The notes: a model not told the origin generated them from the letters alone. DNA of 64,000 nt from Urbifossiella sp046350095 (GCA_046350095.1 JAXMBA010000003.1:186001-250000), one strand, 5' to 3'; positions 1-8,695 are shown, counted from the stretch's first letter. A program made the numbers and translations.

Positions 1-70
1 CGGGTCGTCGGGCATCCTGCCATTATCGCCGGTCGGCCGGTAGAATCACGGCACACTCCCGGAGCCACCC

Positions 71-958
71 ATGCCGCTCTCCCGCCGCGCCTTCCTCGGC
101 ACCGCCGCCGCGACGCTCGCCACCCCGGGCCTCGCCCAGCCGCCGAAGGCGAAGAAGCTCGTCCTCATGGCCGGCACCCCGAGCCACGGCCCCGGCGACC
201 ACGAGTTCAACGCCGGCGTGCAGCTGCTCGCCAACTGCCTCAAGGACGTGCGCGGCCTCGAATGCGTCGTCCTCCGCAACGGCTACCCGGCCGACGATTC
301 GGTGCTCGACACGGCGGACGGCATCCTCTGCTTCGCCGACGGCGGCGCCGGCCACCCGCTCGTCCGCGAGCGCCGCCTGGCGCGCGTCGATGCGCTGATG
401 CGGAAGGGCGTCGGCCTCATGTGCGCCCACTACGGCGTGGAGGTGCCGAAGGACCTGGGCGGCCCCGAGTTCCAGCGCTGGATCGGCGGGTACTACGAGA
501 GCGGCTTCTCGTGCAACCCGATGTGGCGGCCGGAATTCAGCGAGTTCCCGCGGCACCCGATCGCCAACGGGGTGCGGCCGTTCGCCGTCCGCGACGAGTG
601 GTACTTCAACATGCGCTTCCGCGACAACATTCAGGGCGTGGTGCCGATCCTGAGCGCGAAGCCGTCGGACGAGGTGCGCGACGGCCCGTACGTGTACCCG
701 CGCGGGCCGTACCCGCACATCCAGGCCGCGAAGGGCCGCGCCGAGACGATGATGTGGGCGGTCGAGCGGCCGGACGGCGGCCGCGGCGTCGGCTTCACCG
801 GCGGCCACCACCACCGCAACTGGGCCACCGACGACTTCCGTAAGGTGGTGCTCAACGCGCTCGTGTGGCTCGTGAAGCTGGACGTGCCCGCCGAGGGGGT
901 CGTGTCGCGGGTGACGGAGGCGGAGATGATGGCGAACCTCGACCCGAAGAAGAAATAA
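71..958 (+). CDS. ThuA-like domain protein, Tat-exported
   Basis: The 295-residue protein opens with a twin-arginine type leader (SRRAFLG at residues 4-10, then a hydrophobic stretch ending near GLAQ), so export by the Tat route is likely. The rest resembles the ThuA-like fold (class I glutamine-amidotransferase-like), with an early GTPSHGPGDHEFNAG segment, a central GLMCAHYGVEVP segment and a late TGGHHHRNW segment typical of planctomycete ThuA proteins. The ThuA name comes from trehalose utilisation, but the biochemical role of this branch is not settled, so no substrate is assigned. The ATG at 71 is preceded by GGAG and gives the complete Tat motif. An M28 peptidase gene follows 55 bases later on the same strand. 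Confidence 0.85.
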   Translation: MPLSRRAFLGTAAATLATPGLAQPPKAKKLVLMAGTPSHGPGDHEFNAGVQLLANCLKDVRGLECVVLRNGYPADDSVLDTADGILCFADGGAGHPLVRERRLARVDALMRKGVGLMCAHYGVEVPKDLGGPEFQRWIGGYYESGFSCNPMWRPEFSEFPRHPIANGVRPFAVRDEWYFNMRFRDNIQGVVPILSAKPSDEVRDGPYVYPRGPYPHIQAAKGRAETMMWAVERPDGGRGVGFTGGHHHRNWATDDFRKVVLNALVWLVKLDVPAEGVVSRVTEAEMMANLDPKKK

Positions 959-1013
959 CGACCGGGCGAGCGGCCTCCACGGCGGTCGACTCACCTCCTA
1001 CAAGGACCAACTC

Positions 1014-2624
1014 GTGCCCTACCGCGCCTTCGTACTCGTCGTCGTCGCCGCGCTGCCCGCCGTCGCCGCCGACCCGCCGGGCCTTTCGCCCGAGCGCATC
1101 CGCGCCGACGTCGTCACCCTCGCGTCCGACCGGTTCGAGGGCCGCGCCCCCGGCACCCGTGGCGAAGAACTCACCACCGACTTCCTCGCCGACGAGTTCA
1201 AGAAGGCTGGAGCCGCACCCGCCGGCACCGACGGCTACTTCCAGCCCGTACCGTTGGTGAAGGTTGCTACCAGCCCTAAGTCCACACTCCGCGCCACGAA
1301 GGGCGACCAGACGCTCGACCTGCGCCCCGACGAGGACTGGTCCGGCACCAGCCACCTACAGACGGAGCTGGCGGAGTTCGAGGCCGAAGCTGTGTTCGTC
1401 GGTCACGGCATCACCGCTCCCGAGTTCGGCTGGGACGACTACGCCGGCGTGGACGTGAAGGACCGCGTCGTGGTGTGCTTCACGAACGAGCCGCCGAGTA
1501 CGGACCCGGCGTTCTTCGGCGGCACCGCGCTGACGTACTACGGCCGATGGACGTTCAAGTACGAGGAGGCGCTGCGCCGCGGGGCGAAGGCGTGTTACAT
1601 CATCCACACCGACGCCACCGCGGGGTACCCGTATTCCGTGGTCCGCCCGCTGGAGGGGGCGCAGCTGAAGCGCGAGCCCGGCAAGCCGGCGCTGGCGTTC
1701 GCCGGGTGGCTGAGCCGCGGCGCGGGCGAGAAGCTGCTGGCGATGGCGGGCAAGACCGTGGACGCGGCGCTGAAGGAGGCCGACGCGAAGGGCTTCAAGG
1801 CGTACCCGCTCGGCGTCACGCTGAAGGCGAGCATCCCGACCCGCGTCGAGAACATCCACAGCAAGAACGTCGTGGCGAAGGTGGGGGGGAGCGACCCGAC
1901 GCTCAAGGACGAGGCGGTGCTGTTCACGGCGCACTGGGACCACCTGGGCGTCGGCCGGGCCGTGGTCGGCGACGCGATCTACAACGGCGCCGCCGACAAC
2001 GCCACCGGCACGGCATTGCTGCTGGAACTGGCCCGCGCCTGGGCGAAGCAGAATCCGCGCCCGAGGCGGTCGGCGCTGTTCCTGTCCGTGACCGCGGAGG
2101 AGAAGGGGCTGCTCGGCTCGAAGTACTACGCGGCCCACCCCGTGGTGCCGCTCGGCAAGACGGCGCTGAACCTGAACTTCGACATGATCCTGCCGCTGGG
2201 CGTGCCCGAGTCGGTAGTCGTGACCGGCGCCGACCGCACGACGGCGTGGCCGGCGGTGCAGGCGGCGGCCAAGCGGGCGGGGCTCGAGATCGAGGCCGAC
2301 CAGCGGGCGCACCTCGGCATCTTCTACCGCTCCGACCACTTCTCGCTGGCGCGGGCGGGGGTGCCGGCGTTCTCCGTGGGCGGCGGCATGAAGCTGAAGG
2401 GGAAGCCGGCGGACTTCGCGCGGGAGGCGCACAAGCGGTTCAACGACGGGGCGTACCACTCCCCGCAGGACGAGGTGCGGCCCGAGTGGGACTTCGCAGG
2501 CTTCCCGGTGCTCGGCGGGTTCGCGCTCGACGTGGCGCGGGCGGTGGCGAACGCCGACCGGCTGCCGACGTGGAACCCCGGCGACGAGTTCCGCCCGGCC
2601 CGCGAGCGGAGCGGCGTGAAGTAG
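1014..2624 (+). CDS. M28-family metallopeptidase with PA-type insert, secreted
   Basis: This 536-residue protein has an N-terminal signal peptide (PYRAFVLVVVAALPAVAA) and the layout of secreted M28 aminopeptidases: an N-terminal segment, a protease-associated type insert and a C-terminal zinc peptidase domain. The expected two-zinc ligand set is visible: His in FTAHWDHLG (about residue 307), Asp in GAADNATG (about 328), the catalytic Glu pair in TAEEKG (about 362), Asp in LNFDMI (about 390) and His in YHSPQDE (about 482). It should release N-terminal amino acids outside the cytoplasm; the specificity is unknown. Translation starts at GTG 1014, which keeps the signal peptide intact. Its end almost abuts the end of the convergent DUF1501 gene. 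Confidence 0.9.
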   Translation: MPYRAFVLVVVAALPAVAADPPGLSPERIRADVVTLASDRFEGRAPGTRGEELTTDFLADEFKKAGAAPAGTDGYFQPVPLVKVATSPKSTLRATKGDQTLDLRPDEDWSGTSHLQTELAEFEAEAVFVGHGITAPEFGWDDYAGVDVKDRVVVCFTNEPPSTDPAFFGGTALTYYGRWTFKYEEALRRGAKACYIIHTDATAGYPYSVVRPLEGAQLKREPGKPALAFAGWLSRGAGEKLLAMAGKTVDAALKEADAKGFKAYPLGVTLKASIPTRVENIHSKNVVAKVGGSDPTLKDEAVLFTAHWDHLGVGRAVVGDAIYNGAADNATGTALLLELARAWAKQNPRPRRSALFLSVTAEEKGLLGSKYYAAHPVVPLGKTALNLNFDMILPLGVPESVVVTGADRTTAWPAVQAAAKRAGLEIEADQRAHLGIFYRSDHFSLARAGVPAFSVGGGMKLKGKPADFAREAHKRFNDGAYHSPQDEVRPEWDFAGFPVLGGFALDVARAVANADRLPTWNPGDEFRPARERSGVK

Positions 2625-2766
2625 CGGCTACGCGAGCAACTCTGCTACCGGCGTCCCGGTGCTGGCCGGGCGCGTGAACCCGTCCGGGCTCAGCCGCGTC
2701 GCCGGGTCGATGCCGAGCACCGCGTACAGCGTCGCGGCGAAGTCCTCGGGCGACACCGGGGCGTCT

Positions 2767-2774
2767 TTCACGTA
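2767..2774. repeat. 8-bp target-site duplication, left copy
   Basis: TTCACGTA lies directly outside the left end of the insertion sequence and is repeated exactly at 3604-3611. Eight-base duplications are the usual product of IS1595-family insertion. Confidence 0.93.
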
Positions 2775-2797
2775 GGTGATTAGCAAAATTCTAGGGC
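2775..2797. repeat. Left terminal inverted repeat of the insertion sequence
   Basis: This 23-bp end begins GGTGATTAGCAAAATTC and matches the reverse complement of 3581-3603 with no mismatch. The TAG stop of the transposase (2791-2793) lies inside it. Confidence 0.93.
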
Positions 2798-3562
2798 ACA
2801 GTTTGGGTCGGAATGGTGGGCCGGATCATGCGGTCGTACAGGAGGTCCATCAGATGTTCCCCGCGGTGGTTGTACCGGAACTCGTACTCGGCCAGGTACA
2901 GCGGGAAGTTCCCCGAGTCCACCCCGTGGACGTGCCGGTACAGCCGCTTGGCGAAACTCCAGAACCCCTCGATCCCGTTGATGTGCGCCGCCCCACGGCG
3001 AACGCCTCCTGGTGGTTGACCGGGACGTGCTTGCCGTGCCGCTGGACATCGTTGTAGCTGGTGAACTCGTCGGTGTAGAACACCGACCCCTTGACCGTGG
3101 CCGCCTCGATCTTGGCCATCAGGGTCTCCTTCTTGCAGTCCGGGACGGCCACCGTGTACACCCGCCCGGCCCGCTCCAGGATGCCGAACACCGCGACCTT
3201 CCCGCCCGCCCCGCGGCCCCGCTTCCCCTTCCGCTTGCCCCCGAAGTACGACTCGTCGAGCTCAAGCTCGCCGAGCAGCGGTCGCTTCTCGTCGTCGGTC
3301 ACGGCCTGGAGGGTGAGGCGGAACCGGGTGTACGCGGCGTAGGCCGTCGGGTAGCTGCACCGGACCACCCGGGCGGCGTGGTGGGCGGTCGTGCGGAGGG
3401 CGAACGCGCGGAGCAACTCCCACTCCGCCTGCGCCGGTGGTAGCTCCACTTGGCCCGACACCCGGGGCACTGCCGCTGCCGCCCGGAGCTCCCGTGGGTG
3501 GCCCGGTGGCACCACCAACAAAGCTGACCGATCAGATGCCGTTCGTACTCTTCGAGGGTCAT
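2791..3562 (-). pseudogene. IS1595-type transposase, split by two frameshifts
   Basis: The product would be about 257 residues but is spread over three frames. From ATG 3562 the first frame gives MTLEEYERHLIGQLCWWCHR and a zinc ribbon (CWWC...CPGC) up to about 3430. The second frame carries EWELLRAFAL, the DDE core LDESYFGGKRKGKRG and VFYTDEFTSYNDVQRHGK, to about 2995. The third gives HINGIEGFWSFAKRLYRHVH and ends at TAG 2791-2793. Both junctions need a -1 shift (about 3422-3436, and at a run of four G near 2991-2994). Without recoding no full transposase is made. Decay, assembly error at homopolymers and programmed frameshifting are all possible; programmed shifts at two sites would be unusual. 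Confidence 0.85.
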
Positions 3563-3580
3563 GGCAGCAGCCTATCTGCT

Positions 3581-3603
3581 GCCCTAGAATTTTGCTAATC
3601 ACC
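3581..3603. repeat. Right terminal inverted repeat of the insertion sequence
   Basis: This is the perfect 23-bp inverted partner of 2775-2797. It is immediately followed by the second TTCACGTA copy. Confidence 0.93.
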
Positions 3604-3611
3604 TTCACGTA
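3604..3611. repeat. 8-bp target-site duplication, right copy
   Basis: TTCACGTA is identical to 2767-2774 and directly flanks the right end of the insertion sequence. Confidence 0.93.
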
Positions 3612-4886
3612 AGCGGCGTGGGCGTCACTCGCGCCGTACACCGCGCCGCCGCGAATCCCGCCGCCCGCGAGCATCGCCGAATAGCAGCGCGGCCAGTGGT
3701 CGCGGCCGGGCACGCGCGAGCCGCCGGGCGTCACCCTCGGCGTCCGCCCGAACTCGCCCACCAGCACCACCAGCGTGTCGTCCAGCAGCCCGCGCAGCTC
3801 CAGGTCGTCCAGCAGCGCGGCGACCGCGTTGTCGCAGCGCGGCAGGGCGAAGCCGAGGCCGTTCCAGCCGTCGTCGAAGATGCCGACGCCGCCGTTGCCG
3901 TGCATGTCCCACGTCTCGACGCTCATGAACTTCTCGCCCGCGTTCAGCCCGCACCACGCCACCACGCCGACGAGCCGCGTCCCCGCCTCGATGAGCCTTC
4001 TCGCGAGCAGCAGGTTCTGCCCGAGCGGGTTCCGGCCGTAGCGGTCGCGCACCGCCAACGGCTCTCGCTCAAGGTCGAACGCGGCGCGCACGCCGGGGCC
4101 GGTGAGCACGTCGAACGCCCGCCGCTGCTCCGGCCGCAGGGGGTTGTCGCGGTCGAGCCGCTCCAGCAGCTCGCGCCGCGCCGCCAGCCGGCTCCCTGCC
4201 AGTGAAGCATCCGCGTCGAAGGCGGTGACGCGGTAGCCGGGCGTGGCGAGGTTGTCGTCGTGGCTCGTGCCGACGAGCACCGGCGCGACAGCCGAGCCGA
4301 GGAAGCCGCCGGTGAGGTACGACGGGTCGGGCGGGGCCGCGCCGCCGCCGAACTTCTGGAGCCACACGTAGGGCGGCACCGCGGCGGCGGTCGGCTTCAG
4401 CTTCGCCACCACCGACCCGAACGCCGGCGCGTCCGCGGCCGGCACGGTGGCGCCGGCGAGGAGCATCTTGTTCGCGCGGTCGTGAACGGGTTCGCCGTGC
4501 GTCATGCTGCGGATGACGGCGAGGCGGTCGGCCCGCGCCGCCAGCTGCGGCATCAGCTCGCCGACGCGGAAGCCGGGGACGACGGTCGGGACGGCGCGGT
4601 ACGGGCCGCGCAGCTCGGCGGGGGCGTTCGGCTTCGGGTCCCACGAGTCGAGCTGGCTGAGGCCGCCGTACTGGTAGACGAAGACGCACGACTTCGGCCG
4701 CCGCGCCGGGGCCGCGAGCAGCGCCGGGAGGCCGAGCCCGAGTGGCAGCACGGCTCCGGCGTGGAGCAGGTCGCGGCGGGTGGGGCGGAACGGGTTCACG
4801 ACGGGACCACGGGGCGGCTCGGCGGGTAGAGTGAGTGTACCGCGGCGGGCGTGGGTCCGCACGAGCATTCCCACACGGGGGCGGCG

Positions 4887-5522
4887 ATGACCGAGGCCGA
4901 GTGGGCGGCGTGCGACGACCCGCGGGCGCTGCTCGACTACCACCGCATGACGCGCGACCCGCGGCGCTTCCGGCTGCTGGCCGTCGCCTGCGCCCGGCTC
5001 ATCCCGCCGCACGCCTTCCCCGCCGGGCTCGCGCCGATCCTCGACGTGGCCGAGCGATACGCCGACGGCAGGGCCGACCGCCCCGAATTCCTCGCCGCCC
5101 GCCGAGCCGTCCGCGCCGTGAACCGACTGCGGATCGACGAGTTCACGCCCGCGCGCCGGATCCTCTTGTGGGTCGTCGATGACTCACGGGAAGCGCAGTC
5201 GATGGCGATGACCATGACGCGCGAGTTGTCCGGCCCCGGCGGCGGCGCGGCCGAGTGCGCCCTGAGCCGCTGCGCCTTCGGCAACCCGTTCCGCGCCGTC
5301 GCGTTCGACCCGGCGTGGCGGACGGAGGCGGTCGTCGGGCTCGCGACCGGTATCGCCGCCGACCGCGCCTTCGACCGCCTCCCGGTCCTCGCCGACGCTC
5401 TGGAAGATGCCGGCTGCGCCGACCCGGACGTGCTCGGCCATTGCCGCGGCACCGGGCTGCACGCGCTGTGCTGCTGGGTGATCGACGGGCTACTCGGGAA
5501 GTCGGCTCAGTCGGGGACGTAA
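4887..5522 (+). CDS. Hypothetical protein of a Gemmata-type family
   Basis: The 211-residue protein begins MTEAEWAACDDPRALLDYHR, an opening that recalls a large Gemmata-expanded group of soluble proteins starting with TEAEW...DP...LL...L. The next part (RFRLLAVACARLIPP, then DVAERYADGRADRPEF) is also in that style. No signal peptide, membrane segment or catalytic motif is visible, and no function is assigned. The ATG at 4887 follows a purine-rich GGGGGCGGCG and aligns with the typical family start, so it is preferred over an upstream in-frame start at 4851. It diverges from the disrupted DUF1501 gene, and its last 16 bases overlap the end of the convergent zinc-ribbon gene. Confidence 0.7.
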   Translation: MTEAEWAACDDPRALLDYHRMTRDPRRFRLLAVACARLIPPHAFPAGLAPILDVAERYADGRADRPEFLAARRAVRAVNRLRIDEFTPARRILLWVVDDSREAQSMAMTMTRELSGPGGGAAECALSRCAFGNPFRAVAFDPAWRTEAVVGLATGIAADRAFDRLPVLADALEDAGCADPDVLGHCRGTGLHALCCWVIDGLLGKSAQSGT

Positions 5523-5812
5523 CCGGGCCGGTCGGGGTCGGGTTCGAGGCGGCGGATGACGTCGCCCTCGACCACGACGCGCACGAAGAAGTCGCGGCCG
5601 CACGCCGGGCACTCGGCGTAGCCGTCGCCGACGGCGTTGCCCTCAGGTGGGCGCTCGGACGGCATTGCGGGGTGGTTCCACGGGTACGTCTCGCCGACGC
5701 GCAGCGTCGCGTCCTCGTGGACGTACCCGAGCCGCACCTCGACGGCCGCCTCGACCCGCCGGCCGCACCGCGGGCACGCCACCTCGCCGCACACGACGTT
5801 GAACAGCCCCAC
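5507..5812 (-). CDS. Small zinc-ribbon-like hypothetical protein
   Basis: This 101-residue protein has two CxxC pairs, CPRC near residue 13 and CPAC near residue 69, so a bound zinc ion is likely. The first segment reads VACPRCGRRVEAAVEVRLG and the second YAECPACGRDFFVRVVVEG, each a knuckle followed by a beta strand. There is no signal peptide. It could be a metal-binding adaptor or a domain that lost its partner; function unknown. Its 3' end overlaps the convergent neighbour by 16 bases, which is unusual but compatible with both genes being real. Confidence 0.65.
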   Translation of the reverse strand: MGLFNVVCGEVACPRCGRRVEAAVEVRLGYVHEDATLRVGETYPWNHPAMPSERPPEGNAVGDGYAECPACGRDFFVRVVVEGDVIRRLEPDPDRPGYVPD

Positions 5813-5876
5813 CGCCGCCTCCGGTTTCCCCGGCGCCGTTTCGCTCTACTGTAACCGCCACCCGCGGAGCCGCCCC

Positions 5877-6845
5877 ATGCGGATCGACGTTCACGTCCAC
5901 ATCCTCGCCACGCTGCCGGGGCACGGCGTGATGTCCGACTTCCTTCGCCGCCGGCCGAACGTCGCCGCCATCCGCCTCCGCCTCGGCATCCCGCTCCGCG
6001 GCAGCGATACCAAGATCGAGCGCGCCTGCGAAGACATCCTCGTCCGCACCCTCGCCGGCTGCCCCGAGCTCGACGCCGGCGTCGGCCTCGCGTTCGACGC
6101 CATCTACACCGACGACGGCCGCCGTGACGACGCCCGCACCCACCTGTATGTGGCGAACGACTACGCCGCCGGGCTGGCCCGCAAGCACCCGAAGATTCTG
6201 TTCGGGGCGTCCGTCCACCCGTACCGGCCGGACGCGATCGCGGAGCTGGAGCGGTGCGTGGCGAACGGCGCCGTGCTGCTGAAGTGGCTGCCGCTGGTGC
6301 AGGGGATGAACCCGGCGTCCGAGAAGTGCTTCGCCTTCTACGAGGCGCTGGCCCACCACAAGCTGCCGCTCCTGTGCCACACCGGCGGCGAGCTGGCGCT
6401 GCCGCAAGACTTCCGCCAGTACGCCTCGCCCGAGTTGCTGGAGCCGGCGCTGAAGCGCGGCGTCACGGTCATCGCGGCGCACTGCGGCACGCGGTCGCAC
6501 CCGTGGGACACCGACCACCTGGCGGCGTTCTGCCGGATGGCGAAGGAGCACGAGCACTTCTACGGCGACACCGCGGCGCTGAATTCGCCGACCCGCTCCT
6601 ACGCCATCCCGACCGTCCTCGGCGACGAGGCGGTGCGGCGGAAGCTGGTCCACGGAAGCGACTGGCCGATTCCGTCGCTGGCGACGTTCCACGCCGGCGT
6701 GTTCACCGCGCTGAAGCTGCTACTGACGGAAGGGAACTGGCTCCGCCGCGACGTGCTGGTGAAGCACGCCTGCGGGTTCGACGAGGCGTACTTCGCGCGG
6801 GCGGGGACGATCCTGCGGCTGCCGGCGGGTCATGGAGCGCGTTAG
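5877..6845 (+). CDS. Amidohydrolase-family metal-dependent hydrolase
   Basis: The 322-residue protein has the amidohydrolase (TIM-barrel) metal site: HxH at residues 6 and 8 (MRIDVHVHIL), His168 in LLCHTGGE, His202 in AAHCGTR and Asp262 in HGSDWPIP. This ligand pattern fits the amidohydrolase_2 group, which includes decarboxylases and lactonases; the substrate cannot be read from the sequence. It has no signal peptide and should be cytoplasmic. The start ATG 5877 places the HxH motif at the usual very N-terminal position. The TAG stop (6843-6845) lies inside the left arm of a palindromic repeat, so the last residues may derive from that repeat. Confidence 0.85.
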   Translation: MRIDVHVHILATLPGHGVMSDFLRRRPNVAAIRLRLGIPLRGSDTKIERACEDILVRTLAGCPELDAGVGLAFDAIYTDDGRRDDARTHLYVANDYAAGLARKHPKILFGASVHPYRPDAIAELERCVANGAVLLKWLPLVQGMNPASEKCFAFYEALAHHKLPLLCHTGGELALPQDFRQYASPELLEPALKRGVTVIAAHCGTRSHPWDTDHLAAFCRMAKEHEHFYGDTAALNSPTRSYAIPTVLGDEAVRRKLVHGSDWPIPSLATFHAGVFTALKLLLTEGNWLRRDVLVKHACGFDEAYFARAGTILRLPAGHGAR

Positions 6846-6909
6846 GCCGGGGCGCAAGCCCGGTCGGGCGTCAGAACCCCAACGGGGCTCGCGCCCCGGC
6901 CTAACGCGC
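6837..6909. repeat. Palindromic repeat, family A, copy 1
   Basis: Arms 6837-6861 and 6885-6909 are 25 nt with one mismatch and contain TTAGGCCGGGGCGCAAGCCC. Related palindromes occur at 8631-8695 and 45322-45384. The left arm supplies the amidohydrolase stop codon, and the right arm ends 13 bases before the stop of the convergent oxidoreductase gene. It could act as a bidirectional terminator, though no T-tract is seen. Confidence 0.85.
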
Positions 6910-6922
6910 GTTCCGAACCGCT

Positions 6923-7984
6923 TTACTCGCCCAGCGACACCACCCGCCCCGTGCGGTTGCTCTCGTACACGGCGCAGATCAGATCGACGGCCCGCTTCCC
7001 CTCGCGGCCATCCACCTGCGGGGCGCGGTTCTCGCGGATCGCCGCCACGAAATCCGCCAGCTGGCGGCGGTGCCCCTCGTGGCTGATCGCCTTCGGGTCG
7101 GCCGCGCCGCCGCTCGCCCCCACCTTCGCAGCGAACCGCTCCTTCACCGCCGCGTCGTCGGGCGTCGCCGGCGTGAAGTCCCACTTCAGCACGTCCTCCT
7201 GCTCGATCACCGCCGAGCCCTTGTCGCCGTGGACGGCGATCTGCTTCGGGTAGCCGGGGTGGACGCTGGTCGTCGCCGTGAGCGCGCCGAGGGCGCCGCT
7301 GCGGAAGCGGATGGCGGCGACGGCCGTGTCCTCCACTTCGATGCGCTCGTGCGCCAGCGTCGCGGTGAGGCCGCACACGCTGGCCGCCGGCCCCATCAGC
7401 CACAGCAGCAGATCGACGTTGTGGATGGCCTGGTTCATCAGCGCCCCGCCGCCGTCGAGCGCCTGGGTGCCCTTCCAGCCGCCGTCGTCGTAGTAGGCCT
7501 GGCTGCGCCACCACTTGTTCGCCGCCTCGCCGAGCGTCAGCCGGCCGAACTTGCCGGCGTCCACGGCCGCCTTCAGCGTCACGTTCGCGTCGGCGAAGCG
7601 GCTCGGGAAGATGGTGCAGAGCTTGACCGAATGCTTGTCGCACGCCTCGATGATCCGCTCGCAGCGCGGCCCCGTGATCTCCAGCGGCTTCTCGACGACG
7701 ACGTGCTTCCCCGCGGCCGCGGCCGTGACCGCCGGCTCCAGGTGCGCCCCGCTCGGCGTCGTGATGACGACCACATCCACGCCCGGCGCGCGGACCGCTT
7801 CCTCGACGGTGGCGAAGACGGGGCACGGCGGCGTGCCGGTTTCGGTGAGCAGCGACTGAGCATTCGCCGGGGTGCGGCTGACGAGACCGGCGACGCGGGC
7901 GCCGGGGATCTCGGCGAGGGCGCGGGCGTGGAACCGGGCGATCATCCCGCAGCCGACGAGGGCGAAGCCGAGGGGCGCGGTCAT
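6923..7984 (-). CDS. Gfo/Idh/MocA-family oxidoreductase
   Basis: The 353-residue protein starts with a Rossmann nucleotide-binding fold (GFALVGCGMIARFHARAL) and carries the family EKP motif (HVVVEKPLEIT, about residue 98). The C-terminal substrate domain contains GGGALMNQAIHNVDLLLW, matching the conserved GGG...HxxD segment with the catalytic His. Such enzymes oxidise or reduce sugars or related polyols with NAD(P)H; planctomycetes have many paralogues and the substrate is unknown. There is no Tat leader, so this copy should be cytoplasmic, unlike many exported planctomycete members. It converges on the amidohydrolase gene. Confidence 0.92.
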   Translation of the reverse strand: MTAPLGFALVGCGMIARFHARALAEIPGARVAGLVSRTPANAQSLLTETGTPPCPVFATVEEAVRAPGVDVVVITTPSGAHLEPAVTAAAAGKHVVVEKPLEITGPRCERIIEACDKHSVKLCTIFPSRFADANVTLKAAVDAGKFGRLTLGEAANKWWRSQAYYDDGGWKGTQALDGGGALMNQAIHNVDLLLWLMGPAASVCGLTATLAHERIEVEDTAVAAIRFRSGALGALTATTSVHPGYPKQIAVHGDKGSAVIEQEDVLKWDFTPATPDDAAVKERFAAKVGASGGAADPKAISHEGHRRQLADFVAAIRENRAPQVDGREGKRAVDLICAVYESNRTGRVVSLGE

Positions 7985-8024
7985 GCGGCGTCTCCGGGTG
8001 GGAACGGGAATTGTAGCGGACGCC

Positions 8025-8609
8025 TCACGGCGGCGGCGCGTCGTCCCACTTCCGCACTGCGGGCGGCGGCGTGAACGCGGCCAGCCGGTCCAGCAGTTCC
8101 GGCACTGTGTCGGCGACGAGAAGCAGCTCGCGGTGCTTCGCCTTCAGCAGCCCCGCGGCCACGACCTGGTCGAGCCACGCGAGCAGCGGCGTGAAGAAGC
8201 CCGCGACGTTCAGCAGCGCCACCGGCTTGCCGTGGATGTGGAGCTGAGCCCACGTCAGAATCTCGAACAACTCGTCGAGCGTGCCGAACCCGCCCGGGAG
8301 GGCGACGAAGGCGTCGGCGCGGTCCGCCATCAGCGCTTTGCGGGCGTGCATCGACTCCACCACGATCAGCTCGGTCGCTTCGTCGAAGGCGATTTCCTTC
8401 GCGGACAGCGCCCGCGGAATGACGCCGACCACGGTGCCGCCCGCGCCGAGCGTCGCGGTGGCGACGGCGCCCATCAGCCCGACGCGGCCGCCGCCGTACA
8501 CCAGCGCCAGCCCGCGGCGGGCCAGCTCGGCGCCGACCTCTTGGGCGGCCGCGAGGAAGGCGGGGTTCGCGCCGGTCGCGGACCCGCAGAACACGCACAC
8601 GCTCGTCAT
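8025..8609 (-). CDS. LOG-family protein (TIGR00730, nucleotide 5'-phosphate phosphoribohydrolase-like)
   Basis: The 194-residue protein opens TSVCVFCGSATGANPAF and carries the LOG signature PGGFGTLDE (about residue 111) plus ALVYGGGRVGLMGAVA near residue 36, a Rossmann-like nucleotide site. Characterised members hydrolyse AMP or cytokinin nucleotide monophosphates to base and ribose 5-phosphate; old annotations call them lysine decarboxylase-like. The start was set at ATG 8609 because it gives the usual family N terminus; an upstream in-frame ATG would read through a palindromic repeat. It sits downstream of, and co-directional with, the PSD1-type gene. Confidence 0.9.
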   Translation of the reverse strand: MTSVCVFCGSATGANPAFLAAAQEVGAELARRGLALVYGGGRVGLMGAVATATLGAGGTVVGVIPRALSAKEIAFDEATELIVVESMHARKALMADRADAFVALPGGFGTLDELFEILTWAQLHIHGKPVALLNVAGFFTPLLAWLDQVVAAGLLKAKHRELLLVADTVPELLDRLAAFTPPPAVRKWDDAPPP

Positions 8610-8630
8610 CGTCGCTCCGGTCATTCTCCC

Positions 8631-8695
8631 GTTAGGCCGGGGCGCAAGCCCCGGTGGGGGTTCGATTTCCACCGGGGCTTGCGCCCCGGCCTAAC
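8631..8695. repeat. Palindromic repeat, family A, copy 2
   Basis: Perfect 25-nt arms at 8631-8655 and 8671-8695 begin GTTAGGCCGGGGCGCAAGCC. They fill almost the whole gap between the stop of the PSD1-type gene (8714) and the start of the LOG gene (8609). This is the cleanest of the three copies. Confidence 0.9.

Larger units (their letters stand above)
2775..3603 (-). mobile_element. IS1595-family insertion sequence, 829 bp
   Basis: The element is bounded by perfect 23-bp terminal inverted repeats (2775-2797 and 3581-3603, outer ends GGTGATTAGC) and by 8-bp direct duplications of TTCACGTA. It holds one minus-strand transposase gene with IS1595/ISXO2-type signatures, a zinc ribbon followed by LDESYFGGKRKGKRG. 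Length, terminal GG, duplication size and transposase all agree with the IS1595 family. It interrupts a DUF1501 gene in the same orientation. The intact ends and duplication show a young insertion, yet the transposase is split over three frames. Confidence 0.93.
2628..4799 (-). pseudogene. DUF1501 protein gene interrupted by an insertion sequence
   Basis: Reading from GTG 4799 the protein starts NPFRPTRRDLLHAG, a Tat-type leader, and continues with DUF1501 landmarks (CVFVYQYGGLSQLDSWDPKP, VVLVGEFGRTP, GRDHWPRCYSAMLAGGG). The frame is broken after AAYVK by an 829-bp insertion sequence at 2775-3603. The missing tail lies beyond it, at 2628-2774, and reads YVKDAPVSPEDFAATLYAVL and on to PVAELLA and a TAG stop at 2628-2630. 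Removing the element plus one copy of the 8-bp duplication restores an uninterrupted 444-codon frame. DUF1501 proteins are sulfatase-fold exported proteins of planctomycetes, usually without a known substrate. The 5' part stays in frame with the transposase core and could make a chimera. Confidence 0.93.

Noticed and set aside
2785..3600. Programmed frameshifting in the IS transposase
   Set aside because: Two separate -1 shifts would be needed and no classic slippery heptamer was found at the first site, so it is kept only as an alternative to decay or sequencing error.
4799..5012. N-terminal extension of the disrupted DUF1501 gene up to 5012
   Set aside because: It has no family sequence and overlaps the divergent hypothetical gene; GTG 4799 directly precedes the Tat-type leader.
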